Assembly: GCA_964512045.1 (NCBI GenBank)
Contig: CAZEJK010000093.1
Coordinates: 1-18,633 of the forward strand
Direction: 5' to 3'
Length of the DNA: 18,633 bases
Origin: CAZEJK01 sp964512045
GTDB taxonomy: Bacteria; Acidobacteriota; Thermoanaerobaculia; Thermoanaerobaculales; Sulfomarinibacteraceae
Shown here: positions 1-7,055 of the stretch, in pieces
Numbering within the stretch: position 1 is the first letter of the stretch
Layout: each line of letters opens with the position of its first letter
Translations under genes and position numbers: made by a program
The notes under the pieces: model-generated
What the model was told of the DNA's origin: nothing
Databases searched by the model: none
Seen by the model: only the letters and a program-made list of their open reading frames with translations

Positions 1-1
1 G

Positions 2-52
2 TGCTCGCTGCTGACCATCAAGCCCGACGGCTTCGTCACACCGCTTCGTTGA
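2..52 (+). CDS. possible C-terminal tail of an upstream gene (partial)
   Basis: Reading frame 2 is open from the window edge to a TGA at 50-52 and gives a 16-residue tail ending KPDGFVTPLR. It has the look of a real protein end, and a promoter for the next gene begins about 40 nt later. Sixteen codons are too few to recognise a family or to exclude chance. Frame 1 is also open, as far as a TGA at about 130. Confidence 0.22.
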   Translation, partial: CSLLTIKPDGFVTPLR

Positions 53-91
53 CCCATGAGCTGGTCCGGTGTCGGGTCCACACTTCCACAG

Positions 92-120
92 TTGCGCGAA
101 ACGTCACTATTACCTATACT
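92..120 (+). promoter_or_regulatory. sigma-70-type promoter of the vapBC pair, with a nearby dyad
   Basis: TTGCGC at 92-97 and TATACT at 115-120 are separated by exactly 17 nt, a good match to -35/-10 elements. Transcription would start near 127, about 20 nt before the antitoxin ATG at 149. The stretch 105-150 is clearly more AT-rich than its surroundings. ATACT at 116-120 and AGTAT at 141-145 form an imperfect dyad around the start site. Such a dyad is where a ribbon-helix-helix antitoxin would be expected to autorepress, but the operator role is inferred. Confidence 0.6.
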
Positions 121-148
121 AAATGTGTATGAGTAATTGGAGTATGTC

Positions 149-421
149 ATGTCGACTCGAGTGCAGATCGTTATGGACGAGCTCGAGCGCGAGGTCTTTC
201 GGCAGGCCGCCGCGCGCGAAGGTCTATCGTTGAGCGCCTGGCTGCGGCGCGCGGCACGTGCCCGGCTCGAGGAAGCAGAGCATCCAAGGCTCTCTTCGAT
301 CGACGATCTCCGCGCCTTCTTCGCGGAGTGCGACCAGCGGGAGCTGGGGTCGGAGCCCGATTGGGAGGAGCACACGGCAGTCATCGAGGAGTCCAGGGCT
401 CGGGGACGGAGCGCGACATGA
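149..421 (+). CDS. vapB: VapB-like antitoxin (ribbon-helix-helix)
   Basis: A 90-residue protein. Its first ~45 residues (STRVQIVMDELE...GLSLSAWLRRAARARLEE) fit a ribbon-helix-helix DNA-binding fold: a short beta strand followed by two helices. The acidic C-terminal part, with EPDWEEHTAVIEESR, resembles tails of antitoxins paired with PIN toxins. It should neutralise the toxin encoded directly downstream and bind its own promoter. The ATG at 149 is chosen because GGAG at 139-142 lies 6 nt upstream; a TTG at 137 in the same frame would place that ribosome site inside the gene. The stop overlaps the next ATG (ATGA at 418-421), so translation is probably coupled. Family assignment is good; the exact subfamily name is less certain. 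Confidence 0.8.
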   Translation: MSTRVQIVMDELEREVFRQAAAREGLSLSAWLRRAARARLEEAEHPRLSSIDDLRAFFAECDQRELGSEPDWEEHTAVIEESRARGRSAT

Positions 422-804
422 TCTTCGTCGACACCAACGTCATCATGTATGCGGTCGGTCGCCCCCACCCTCTGCGGGACGAGGCGCGGTCGTTCTTCGA
501 GGCCGCCATGGCGAAGGACCGCAGCGACCTGTGCACGTCGGCCGAGGTGCTTCAGGAGCTCCTCCACGCGTATATCCCCGTCGCCCGCTGGGAGACCCTC
601 GACGCAGCATTGACCTTGGCCGAGTCGTGCATCCCGCGCATTCACCCGATCGACGGGGCCGACGTGAAGACCGCACGCGTGCTGGCAGAAGCGAACCCTC
701 AGCTCGGCGCCCGCGACCTCATCCACCTGGCGATCTGTCGCCGCTACTCGGTCACCGAGATCAAGACCTTCGACCGCGCACTGGCCGCCGCGCTGGATGG
801 GTAG
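418..804 (+). CDS. vapC: VapC-like PIN-domain toxin ribonuclease
   Basis: A 128-residue PIN-domain protein, the usual length for VapC toxins. It starts MIFVDTNV, carrying the first catalytic acid at D5. Further likely metal-binding acids are E47 (EVLQELLH), D100 (GARDLIHLA) and D119 (TFDRAL), so the four-acid active site looks intact. PIN toxins are Mg-dependent endoribonucleases that cut tRNA or rRNA when not bound by the antitoxin; the target here is unknown. The ATG at 418 overlaps the antitoxin stop by 4 nt, which fixes the start. It is convergent with carB, 83 nt away. The pair is an accessory module beside a run of minus-strand genes and may have been acquired separately. Confidence 0.85.
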   Translation: MIFVDTNVIMYAVGRPHPLRDEARSFFEAAMAKDRSDLCTSAEVLQELLHAYIPVARWETLDAALTLAESCIPRIHPIDGADVKTARVLAEANPQLGARDLIHLAICRRYSVTEIKTFDRALAAALDG

Positions 805-808
805 CTTA

Positions 809-829
809 CCGAGACCGACCGGTTCTCGG
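809..829 (+). terminator. hairpin just after vapC, weak terminator candidate
   Basis: CCGAGA at 809-814 pairs with TCTCGG at 824-829, and the inner ACCG/CGGT can extend the stem past a one-base bulge. It begins 5 nt after the vapC stop, between convergent vapC and carB. There is no T-run on either side, so intrinsic termination is not assured. Confidence 0.3.
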
Positions 830-887
830 CACGATGACCTGTGACGACCGCCTCGTCGGCCAATGATGACTCGTGCCGCTGCTCTCC

Positions 888-3800
888 TCAGCACTCGCGC
901 CGATAGCTGCGCCAGCTGCGGACGGCGAGGTCGCTGACATCGAGCCGGTGGAGGGCCTCGGCAAGGCGCTCGACGAGCTGCCGGTTGGTGAGCAGGGGTA
1001 CGCCGTAGTCCACCGCTGCGCGGCGGATGATGTAGTCGTTGGTCAGCTCCTGGCGCTCGAAGTCCTTCGGGATGTTGACCACCAGGTCGAGCTCGCCGGA
1101 GCGGATCAGATCGACGGCGGTCGGGCTGCCGCCGTCCAGCGGCCAGCGGACGGTCTCGGCTACGATTCCGTGCTCGGCCAGGAAGCGGGCGGTGCCGCCG
1201 GTGGCGGCGAGCTGGACGCCGGTGGCCGCGAGGCGGTGCACCGACTCGAGCATGGCGGCCTTGCTCTCCACCGGACCGGTGGACAGCAACACCTTGCCGA
1301 GCGGGAAGCGGAAACCGACGGCGATCAACGCCTTCAGGAACGCCTCGTCGAAGTCCCAGCCGAGGCACGCCACCTCACCGGTGGAGGCCATCTCCACGCC
1401 GAGGGTCGGGTCGGCGCCCTCCAAGCGGGTGAACGAGAACTGCGGCGCCTTCACCCCGACGTAGTCGAGCTCGAGGAACGATCCCGGTTGCACCGGCGCC
1501 GGCCGGCCCACGGCCACCCGCACCGCGGTGTCGATGAAGTCGTGGCGGAGCACCTTGGAGACGAACGGAAAGCTCCGCGAGGCGCGGAGGTTGCACTCGA
1601 TCACCATCACCCGGTTGTCCTTGGCCAGGAACTGGATGTTGAACGGGCCATGGATCGTCAGGCTGCGCGCCACCTCAGTGGTAATCCGCCGGATCCGGCG
1701 CATCGTCTCCAGGTAGGTGCGCTGCGGCGGCAGCACCAGCGTGGCGTCCCCGGAGTGGACGCCGGCGTTCTCGACGTGCTCGGACACCGCCCAGCAGACC
1801 AGCTCACCATCGCGTGCGACGGCGTCGATATCGATCTCCTTGGCGTTCTCGATGAACCGGCTCACCACCACCGGGTGGTCCGGCGACACGTCGGCCGCCT
1901 TCCCCAGATAGGTCCGGAGCTCCTCGTCGGTGCCCGCCACCGCCATCGCCGCCCCGGAGAGCACGTACGACGGCCGCACGATCACCGGGTAGCCGTGCTC
2001 GCGGGCGAACTCCAGCGTTCCCTCGACCGAGGTCACCTCTTGCCACGGTGGCTGCGGCACACCGAGCGACTCCAGAAGCGACGAGAACAGATGCCGGTTC
2101 TCCGCACGGTCGATGTCCTCGGGCCGGGTGCCGAGGACACGCATCCCTGCCGACGCGCAGCGGACTGCGAGCGTGTTCGGGATCTGCCCGCCTACCGAAA
2201 GCAGCAGGCCGAGCGGTCGCTCCCGCTCATAGATCTCCGTCACCGTCTCGAACGACAGCTCATCGAAGTACAGCCGGTCGCACTCGTCGAAGTCGGTGGA
2301 GACGGTCTCCGGGTTGTGGTTGAGCATCAGCGTGCGGTAGCCGAGCTCGCGCAGAGTCCGCGCGGCGGTGACACAGCACCAGTCGAACTCAACAGACGAG
2401 CCGATCCGGTACGCGCCGGGACCGAGGATCAGGACGCTCCCCTCCGCGCCGTACTCCACGTCGTCGCTGCTGCCGTTGTATGTCAGGTAGAGGTAGTTCG
2501 TGGCCGCCGGGTACTCCGCCGCCAGGGTGTCGATCTGCTTGACGCATGGCCGGACATCGAGCTGGCGTCGCCAGCCGGCGACGGTGTCCTCCTCCGTGTC
2601 CATCGCCGCTGCGATCTGCCGGTCCGAAAAGCCGTGCTGCTTGGCCTCGAGCAGGAGCGCACGGCTCGGCCCCGGAGCGTCGACCGCCCGCAGCCGCTCC
2701 ACCAGCTCCACCAGGTTGGCGATCTTCGCCAGGAACCACCGGTCAATGTGGGTGATGCCATGGATCTCATCGATGGTCATCCCCACAGCGAGCGCCTCAC
2801 CGACGGCCAGGATCCGGCGCTCGGTGGGCTCGGCCAGCAACGTCCGCAGATCCTCGGATGCCACCTGCGGGTTGAGCACCGCACCCTCGGCGCCAGTGTC
2901 CGTCATCCGCAGCGCCTTCTGCAGGGCCTCCTCGAACCGGCGGCCGATTGCCATCACCTCGCCCACCGACTTCATCGCGGAGCCGAGCCGCGAGGAGACC
3001 CCACGGAACTTGGCGAAGTCCCAGCGCGGCGCCTTGACGACGACATAGTCGAGCGCGGGCTCGAAGCTCGCGCGCGTCGTGCGGGTCACGGCGTTTTCGA
3101 TCTCCGACAGTCGCCTGCCGAGGGCCAGCTTCGCGGCCACCGCGGCCAACGGGTAGCCGGTGGCCTTGGAGGCCAAAGCGGAGGAGCGCGACAGGCGTGC
3201 GTTGACCTCGATCACCCGGAAGCCATCGCCCGACGGCGACAGGGCGTACTGGATGTTGCACTCTCCGACCACACCGAGATGCCGGATGACACGAATGGCA
3301 ATCGAACGCAGCAGGTGGTACTCGTGGTTGTCCAGCGTCTGGCTCGGGGCCACCACGACGCTCTCACCGGTATGGATCCCCATCGGGTCGAGGTTCTCCA
3401 TGTTGCACACGGTCAGACAGGTGTCGGCGGCGTCGCGCACCACCTCGTACTCGATCTCCTTCCACCCCTCCAGGTACTCCTCCACCAGCAACTGGCCGGT
3501 GTGCGCAAATGCGCGCTGAGCTGCGTCGCGTAGCTCTTCGGGGGTCGTACAGATGCCAGAACCGAGCCCACCGAGGGCGAACGCCACCCGCACCATGCAC
3601 GGGAAGCCGATCTCCTCGCCAGCCGCCAGCGCCTCCTCCACCGAGCCGGTCGACCGGCTGCGCGGCGTGGGTACACTGATCTCGTCCAGGCGGGCCACAA
3701 AACGGCTCCGGTCCTCGGTGTCGAGGACCGTCTCGACCTGGGTTCCGAGCACCTGCACGCCGTAGCGTTCGAGCACGCCCCGTTCGTAGAGCTTCACCCC

Positions 3801-4091
3801 GCAGTTGAGCGCGGTCTGCCCGCCGAAACCGAGGAGGATGCCGTCAGGCCGTTCGATCGCGATCACCTGCTCGACGAACTCCGGCGTGACCGGCACGAAG
3901 TAGACCTCGTCAGCCAGCTGCTCGGAGGTCTGGACCGTCGCGACGTTCGGGTTGATCAGGACGGTACGGAGGCCCTCCTCGCGCAGCGCCTTGATCGCCT
4001 GCGAGCCGGAGTAGTCGAACTCCCCGGCCTCGCCGATCTTGAGCGCCGCGCTACCGAGCACCAGCACCGAGCTCACGGCGGGCCGGCTCAT
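888..4091 (-). CDS. carB: carbamoyl-phosphate synthase large subunit, CAD/CPS1-like subtype
   Basis: This 1067-residue protein is the synthetase subunit that makes carbamoyl phosphate from bicarbonate, ATP and ammonia passed from CarA, for pyrimidine and arginine synthesis. Two homologous ATP-grasp halves are visible. The first begins near LGSAALKIGEAGEFDYSGSQ and contains FGGQTALNCGV, AFALGGLGSG and NARLSRSSALASKATGYPLA. The second has GPGAYRIGSSVEFDWCCV, SVGGQIPN, RPSYVLSG and CNLRASRSFPFVSK. A C-terminal allosteric (MGS-like) domain follows, with TGGTARFL and NDYIIRRAAVDYGVPLLTN. These signatures match eukaryotic CPS1/CAD and Bacteroidetes-type CarB rather than the E. coli form (GAGPIVIGQACEFDYSG). 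The ATG at 4091 overlaps the carA stop (ATGA, 4088-4091) and has a G-rich ribosome site. A longer version from 4136 would add an unconserved N terminus. Confidence 0.95.
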   Translation of the reverse strand: MSRPAVSSVLVLGSAALKIGEAGEFDYSGSQAIKALREEGLRTVLINPNVATVQTSEQLADEVYFVPVTPEFVEQVIAIERPDGILLGFGGQTALNCGVKLYERGVLERYGVQVLGTQVETVLDTEDRSRFVARLDEISVPTPRSRSTGSVEEALAAGEEIGFPCMVRVAFALGGLGSGICTTPEELRDAAQRAFAHTGQLLVEEYLEGWKEIEYEVVRDAADTCLTVCNMENLDPMGIHTGESVVVAPSQTLDNHEYHLLRSIAIRVIRHLGVVGECNIQYALSPSGDGFRVIEVNARLSRSSALASKATGYPLAAVAAKLALGRRLSEIENAVTRTTRASFEPALDYVVVKAPRWDFAKFRGVSSRLGSAMKSVGEVMAIGRRFEEALQKALRMTDTGAEGAVLNPQVASEDLRTLLAEPTERRILAVGEALAVGMTIDEIHGITHIDRWFLAKIANLVELVERLRAVDAPGPSRALLLEAKQHGFSDRQIAAAMDTEEDTVAGWRRQLDVRPCVKQIDTLAAEYPAATNYLYLTYNGSSDDVEYGAEGSVLILGPGAYRIGSSVEFDWCCVTAARTLRELGYRTLMLNHNPETVSTDFDECDRLYFDELSFETVTEIYERERPLGLLLSVGGQIPNTLAVRCASAGMRVLGTRPEDIDRAENRHLFSSLLESLGVPQPPWQEVTSVEGTLEFAREHGYPVIVRPSYVLSGAAMAVAGTDEELRTYLGKAADVSPDHPVVVSRFIENAKEIDIDAVARDGELVCWAVSEHVENAGVHSGDATLVLPPQRTYLETMRRIRRITTEVARSLTIHGPFNIQFLAKDNRVMVIECNLRASRSFPFVSKVLRHDFIDTAVRVAVGRPAPVQPGSFLELDYVGVKAPQFSFTRLEGADPTLGVEMASTGEVACLGWDFDEAFLKALIAVGFRFPLGKVLLSTGPVESKAAMLESVHRLAATGVQLAATGGTARFLAEHGIVAETVRWPLDGGSPTAVDLIRSGELDLVVNIPKDFERQELTNDYIIRRAAVDYGVPLLTNRQLVERLAEALHRLDVSDLAVRSWRSYRREC

Positions 4092-5200
4092 CGTCCACCC
4101 CCCTGCACGGTTGCCAGCAGCTCGTCGAACACCCACGCGGCATCCACCGGACCGGGGTTTGCCTCCGGGTGGAACTGCACGCCGTAAAACGGTCGTGAGG
4201 TGTGCCGGATCCCCTCCACCGTGCCATCATTGGCGTTCGTAAACCACACTTTCCAACCGCCGGGCAGGCTTTCGCGGCGAATCGCGAAGCCGTGGTTCTG
4301 GGAGGTGATCACACAGCGGGCACCGTCGGTCTCGAGGCACGGCTGGTTCTGGCTGCGATGCCCGAACGGTAGCTTGAACGTGTCCGCTCCCGCCGCCAGT
4401 GCCAGCAGCTGATGGCCCAGGCAGATGCCGAGGATCGGCCTGCCGAGCGCCAATGCCCGCTCGATATTGCGGATCACCGCACCGCACCGCTGCGGGTCGC
4501 CGGGGCCGTTGGAGACCACCAGCGCATCGTACGGCTCGTCGAGAAAGTAGTGGTCGTATGGCACTCGTACCACCTCGAACCCTCGCTCGAGCAGGCAGCG
4601 CGCAATGCTGGCCTTGGCGCCACAGTCCACCAGCACCGCCACCGGTGGTCTGCCACCGTTGGCAGTCGCAGACGGTGTCATCCGCACGACCTCTGGACAG
4701 GTCACCTGCGCCACGACGTCGCTCGCGTTCGGGTCGTACCACTCCGCCGTTTCACCGTCGGGCTCGAGGGTGCCGAGCATGGCGCCGTGGGCCCTGAGGT
4801 GCGCTGTCAGCGCACGCGTATCGATCCCGGCGATCCCAGGTACGCCGTAGCGTCGGAGCCACGCATCAAACGTCTCGGTCGCCGCATGGTGGCTCGGGAC
4901 GGTCGCATGCTCCCATACCACCACACCAGCAGCCTGGATCCGCTCGGACTCGAACCCCACCGGGAGTCCATGGACATCCGTTCGCATCGTCGGGACGCCA
5001 TAGTTGCCCACGAGAGGGTACGTCAGCACCACGATCTGACCGTGGTACGACGGGTCGGTGAGCGTCTCCGGATAGCCCACCATACCGGTGGTGAACACCA
5101 CCTCGCCGCCAACCGGCGTCCGCCCACCGAACAGATCGCCGGTCAGGCGGGTACCATCCGCCAGAGTGAGCGTACCGACGGTCACCTCCACCTCCGGCAC
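4088..5200 (-). CDS. carA: carbamoyl-phosphate synthase small (glutaminase) subunit
   Basis: A 370-residue glutamine amidotransferase subunit that releases ammonia from glutamine for CarB. The N-terminal CPSase_sm domain (residues about 8-150) has the GEVVFTTGMVGYPETLTDPSYHGQI signature in pieces. The class I glutaminase domain follows, with SNGPGDP at 230-236, nucleophile C260 in GICLGHQ, and H344/E346 in FHPE, so the triad is intact. Like CarB it resembles the CAD/Bacteroidetes subtype (LTYPLVGNYGVP). The start is a GTG at 5200; no in-frame ATG, GTG or TTG lies further upstream. Its ribosome site is poor (TGGAG about 15 nt away), while a strong one serves the leader ORF that overlaps this start. 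An alternative is that the two frames are one gene broken by a single-base indel. The 3' end overlaps carB by 4 nt. Confidence 0.93.
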   Translation of the reverse strand: MPEVEVTVGTLTLADGTRLTGDLFGGRTPVGGEVVFTTGMVGYPETLTDPSYHGQIVVLTYPLVGNYGVPTMRTDVHGLPVGFESERIQAAGVVVWEHATVPSHHAATETFDAWLRRYGVPGIAGIDTRALTAHLRAHGAMLGTLEPDGETAEWYDPNASDVVAQVTCPEVVRMTPSATANGGRPPVAVLVDCGAKASIARCLLERGFEVVRVPYDHYFLDEPYDALVVSNGPGDPQRCGAVIRNIERALALGRPILGICLGHQLLALAAGADTFKLPFGHRSQNQPCLETDGARCVITSQNHGFAIRRESLPGGWKVWFTNANDGTVEGIRHTSRPFYGVQFHPEANPGPVDAAWVFDELLATVQGGGR

Positions 5201-5253
5201 CGTGGTTGGATGCAGCTCCAGTTGCCGTTGGGCAGCCGCGCCTCGCCAGTCAT
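5182..5253 (-). CDS. short leader ORF overlapping the carA start
   Basis: An ATG at 5253 lies 4 nt after AAAGGAGG (5258-5265), the best ribosome site in this part of the window. It opens a 23-codon frame ending in TGA at 5182-5184. The frame is offset from carA and overlaps its GTG start (5200) by 19 nt. The peptide ends PRCRRWR: four of its last six residues are arginine, and arginine is an end product of carbamoyl phosphate. Fungal CPS small-subunit mRNAs carry an arginine attenuator peptide of similar length, but no sequence kinship is claimed. Either this is a regulatory leader with coupled re-initiation at carA, or it is the true carA start separated by a single missing base. GC-rich sequence favours arginine codons, so the bias could be chance. 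Confidence 0.45.
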   Translation of the reverse strand: MTGEARLPNGNWSCIQPRCRRWR

Positions 5254-5278
5254 CGCGCCTCCTTTGATCGGTCGCCGT

Positions 5279-5284
5279 AGTGTA
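5279..5284 (-). promoter_or_regulatory. possible -10 element for carAB
   Basis: On the minus strand TACACT lies about 26 nt upstream of the leader ATG, which would give a 5' UTR of about 20 nt. There is no convincing -35 at 16-18 nt, so this is only a suggestion. The AAAACTC direct repeats (5314-5320 and 5331-5337 on the plus strand, 17 bp apart) lie just upstream and could be part of an operator. Confidence 0.25.
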
Positions 5285-5325
5285 CCTGAGCAGGAGGCGT
5301 GAGTTGGCGGCTCAAAACTCCGTAT

Positions 5326-5341
5326 CTTCGAAAACTCGAAG
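5326..5341. repeat. perfect inverted repeat upstream of carAB
   Basis: CTTCGA and TCGAAG form a perfect 6-bp stem around a 4-nt AAAC loop. It lies about 75-90 nt before the leader ATG, probably upstream of the transcript start. An operator or remnant hairpin are both possible; no T-run follows it. Confidence 0.35.
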
Positions 5342-5375
5342 CATCCGCCGGGGACCGGACGACCGGGATCCGGCT

Positions 5376-5411
5376 GTCAGGGCCGGGACCGGGGCCAGGA
5401 CCGGAGCCGGG
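5376..5411. repeat. hexanucleotide tandem repeat, six degenerate copies
   Basis: Six consecutive 6-bp units follow the pattern RYC-RGR (GTCAGG, GCCGGG, ACCGGG, GCCAGG, ACCGGA, GCCGGG) with no gap. They lie in the non-coding space between the histidine kinase and carA. In one minus-strand frame they would read as a Gly-Pro repeat, which explains a spurious open frame there. Confidence 0.6.
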
Positions 5412-5456
5412 CTGCGGCGTCGTCGGTTCTGCGAGTGAGACTGGGTGGGTGGGGGA

Positions 5457-5491
5457 GCTAACGGCCAACACCTAACCGCTGACAGCTACGC
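5457..5491. repeat. heptanucleotide degenerate repeat, five copies
   Basis: Five consecutive 7-bp units (GCTAACG, GCCAACA, CCTAACC, GCTGACA, GCTACGC) share a GCTAACN-like pattern. Short intergenic arrays of similar heptamers occur in many GC-rich bacterial genomes. No function is assigned here. Confidence 0.5.
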
Positions 5492-5528
5492 GGGCGCGGG
5501 ACCGGCACCGTCGGAGGAGCCCTTTGGT

Positions 5529-5545
5529 CGCGGCCCGCGGCCGCG
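5529..5545 (-). terminator. GC-rich hairpin after the histidine kinase gene, weak terminator candidate
   Basis: CGCGGCC at 5529-5535 and GGCCGCG at 5539-5545 form a perfect 7-bp stem with a 3-nt loop, 17 nt past the kinase stop. It is very stable but no U-tract follows on the minus strand, so it may pause or protect the 3' end rather than terminate by itself. Confidence 0.35.
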
Positions 5546-5562
5546 TTGGAACCTGATCGAGC

Positions 5563-6675
5563 CTACGAGCACATCTCGATGGAGGCGACGTCTTCGGGAG
5601 GCGGGAAGATCAGCGTGAACACGGTTCCGAAGCCGTCGTCGGAGAGCACAGAGATCTCCCCGCGATGGGCTGTGGCAACCCGGTAAACTACCAGCAGACC
5701 GAGGCCGGTCCCGCGCGCTCCCTTGGTGCTGAACATCTCCGAGAACACCTCGCTGTGGAGATCCGAAGGGATTCCGGTACCGTTGTCCGCGACCTCCAAG
5801 GTGAGCTGACCGCCCGGCTCGCGAAGCGTCGACACACTGATCCAGTGGTCGGTCTTCATGGTGTCGAAACGGCAGGCGTCGAAGGCGTTGACGATCAGGT
5901 TCGAGACCAGGTTGTGAAACCCCTCCGGATCGAGGAGGTAGTCCTCGACCTCGTCGTCCAGCTGGACGTACAGGGACACCTCGTCCTGGGTCATCCGCTC
6001 TCGGTACAGCCGCGCCACCTCGCACACGATCTGGTTGGGGTTGAGGAGCTTGCGTTCGGGAACGCGCTGCTTCGAGCAGTACAGCTGGTCGCGGGAGAGA
6101 CGGGTGACGCGCTCGATGTTGCGCCGCACCATGGCCCACCCTTCCTGCATCAGCTCCTCGTCGCTGGAGCTCATCCCTTCTTCGACGACGAACACGCCGC
6201 CCTCCAGGCCCATGAGCACGTTCTTCATGTAATGGGCCATGCCGGCCATCGCCTGCCCGAGGAGCACCAGCTCCTGCTGCATCGACACCGTGTGCGAGAT
6301 GTCCGTGAGCACCTCCATGCCCCCGACGATCACACCGTGCGCGTCGTGGATCGGCGAGGTCTGCACCTCCACCTGGATGTGGCGCCCGTCGACGGTGCGC
6401 ACCACCTCCTCGCTGTGGTGGATCTCGCCGTCAGAGAACGTTCGCGCGAGCGGGCAGGCCAGGCACACCTCGCGCCGGCCCTTGCAAACCCGGAAGCACT
6501 CGTGGCCAACCTTGTCGCCCATCAGCTGACGGTACGCGGTGTTGACGCGGAGGATCCGGAACTCACGGTCCTGGATCGAGATCGGGCTCGGCACGAGGTC
6601 GAACAGCTGCTCGGTGGAGATCGGCAGGCCGTTGTTCGCCTCTGCGCGACGGGAGCCGCCGACCACAGGAGACAT
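5563..6675 (-). CDS. soluble PAS-domain sensor histidine kinase with a cysteine cluster
   Basis: A 370-residue cytosolic kinase with no membrane segment. A PAS domain covers about residues 20-125 and contains C60, C64, C71 and C74 in HECFRVCKGRREVCLACPL, a spacing that could hold a metal or iron-sulfur centre or form disulfides. The phosphoacceptor is probably H148 in GMAHYMKN, a slightly unusual H box. N259 and N263 (SNLIVNAFDA), DNGTG at 297-301 and GTGLGL at 322-327 are the ATP-binding N, G1 and G2 boxes. Its ATG shares one base with the stop of the receiver gene upstream (TGATG), so the two are translated together and are the likely cognate pair. It is the last gene of the cytochrome/iron-sulfur operon, which points to monitoring of that complex or the redox state. 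The ligand and any Cys-bound cofactor are inferred, not shown. Confidence 0.88.
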   Translation of the reverse strand: MSPVVGGSRRAEANNGLPISTEQLFDLVPSPISIQDREFRILRVNTAYRQLMGDKVGHECFRVCKGRREVCLACPLARTFSDGEIHHSEEVVRTVDGRHIQVEVQTSPIHDAHGVIVGGMEVLTDISHTVSMQQELVLLGQAMAGMAHYMKNVLMGLEGGVFVVEEGMSSSDEELMQEGWAMVRRNIERVTRLSRDQLYCSKQRVPERKLLNPNQIVCEVARLYRERMTQDEVSLYVQLDDEVEDYLLDPEGFHNLVSNLIVNAFDACRFDTMKTDHWISVSTLREPGGQLTLEVADNGTGIPSDLHSEVFSEMFSTKGARGTGLGLLVVYRVATAHRGEISVLSDDGFGTVFTLIFPPPEDVASIEMCS

Positions 6676-7055
6676 CAGCCCTGTCCGTCCAGCAGCTCGC
6701 GAACCACCCGCACCAGCTCATCCCGCTCTGTTTGCTTCTCGACGAACGCCTCCGGCTCCGGCAGTCCGTCAAGATCCTGGCCGAAGTAGGAGCTGTACTG
6801 CGCCAGCCCGGTCAGGATCACCACCGGCGTATCGACCAGCTCCGGGTCCTTCTTCAGACGGCGGTACGTCATGATCCCCGACCGCTTGGGCATCAGCAGA
6901 TCGAGGAAGATCAGGTCCGGTCGGACCTCTTTCGCCTTCTCGAACCCCGTCTCTCCGTTGTCGGCGGTCTCCACGTTCCAACCATGCTTACCAAACAGTA
7001 CGCGCAGGTAGGTGCGGACATCCGCCTCGTCATCCACCACCAAGATCGTCGCCAT
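6675..7055 (-). CDS. stand-alone response-regulator receiver domain
   Basis: A 126-residue CheY-like receiver with no output domain. The acidic pocket is D9/D10 in VVDDE, the phospho-acceptor is D52 in LIFLDLLMP, and T82 (LTG) and K107 (VEK) complete the conserved set. The start has GGGGGAG just upstream. It overlaps the HEAT-repeat gene by 26 nt and the kinase by 1 nt, so all three should be made together. With no DNA-binding or enzymatic domain it must act through protein contact, perhaps with the HEAT-repeat protein or the redox complex, or as a phosphorelay step. That partner is inferred from position only. Confidence 0.9.
   Translation of the reverse strand: MATILVVDDEADVRTYLRVLFGKHGWNVETADNGETGFEKAKEVRPDLIFLDLLMPKRSGIMTYRRLKKDPELVDTPVVILTGLAQYSSYFGQDLDGLPEPEAFVEKQTERDELVRVVRELLDGQG

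Noticed and set aside
873..3533. Very long plus-strand open frame (886 codons) antisense to carB
   Set aside because: It mirrors carB codon structure; the protein is rich in Arg/His/Leu/Asp without a recognisable domain, as expected for an antisense shadow in GC-rich DNA.
5182..5253. Programmed -1 frameshift joining the leader ORF to carA
   Set aside because: The frames are offset correctly for a -1 shift, but no X-XXY-YYZ heptamer followed by a stem was found in the overlap, so coupling or an indel is more likely.
5441..5455. G-rich run with three G-tracts, possible G-quadruplex
   Set aside because: Only three clean tracts separated by single T bases are present; a fourth is missing, so an intramolecular quadruplex is not supported.
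5250..5471. 73-codon minus-strand frame rich in Gly-Pro upstream of carA
   Set aside because: It starts at GTG with no ribosome site and translates the hexamer repeat. Its stop overlaps the leader ATG (ATGA), which is noted, but composition and lack of a start signal argue against a gene.
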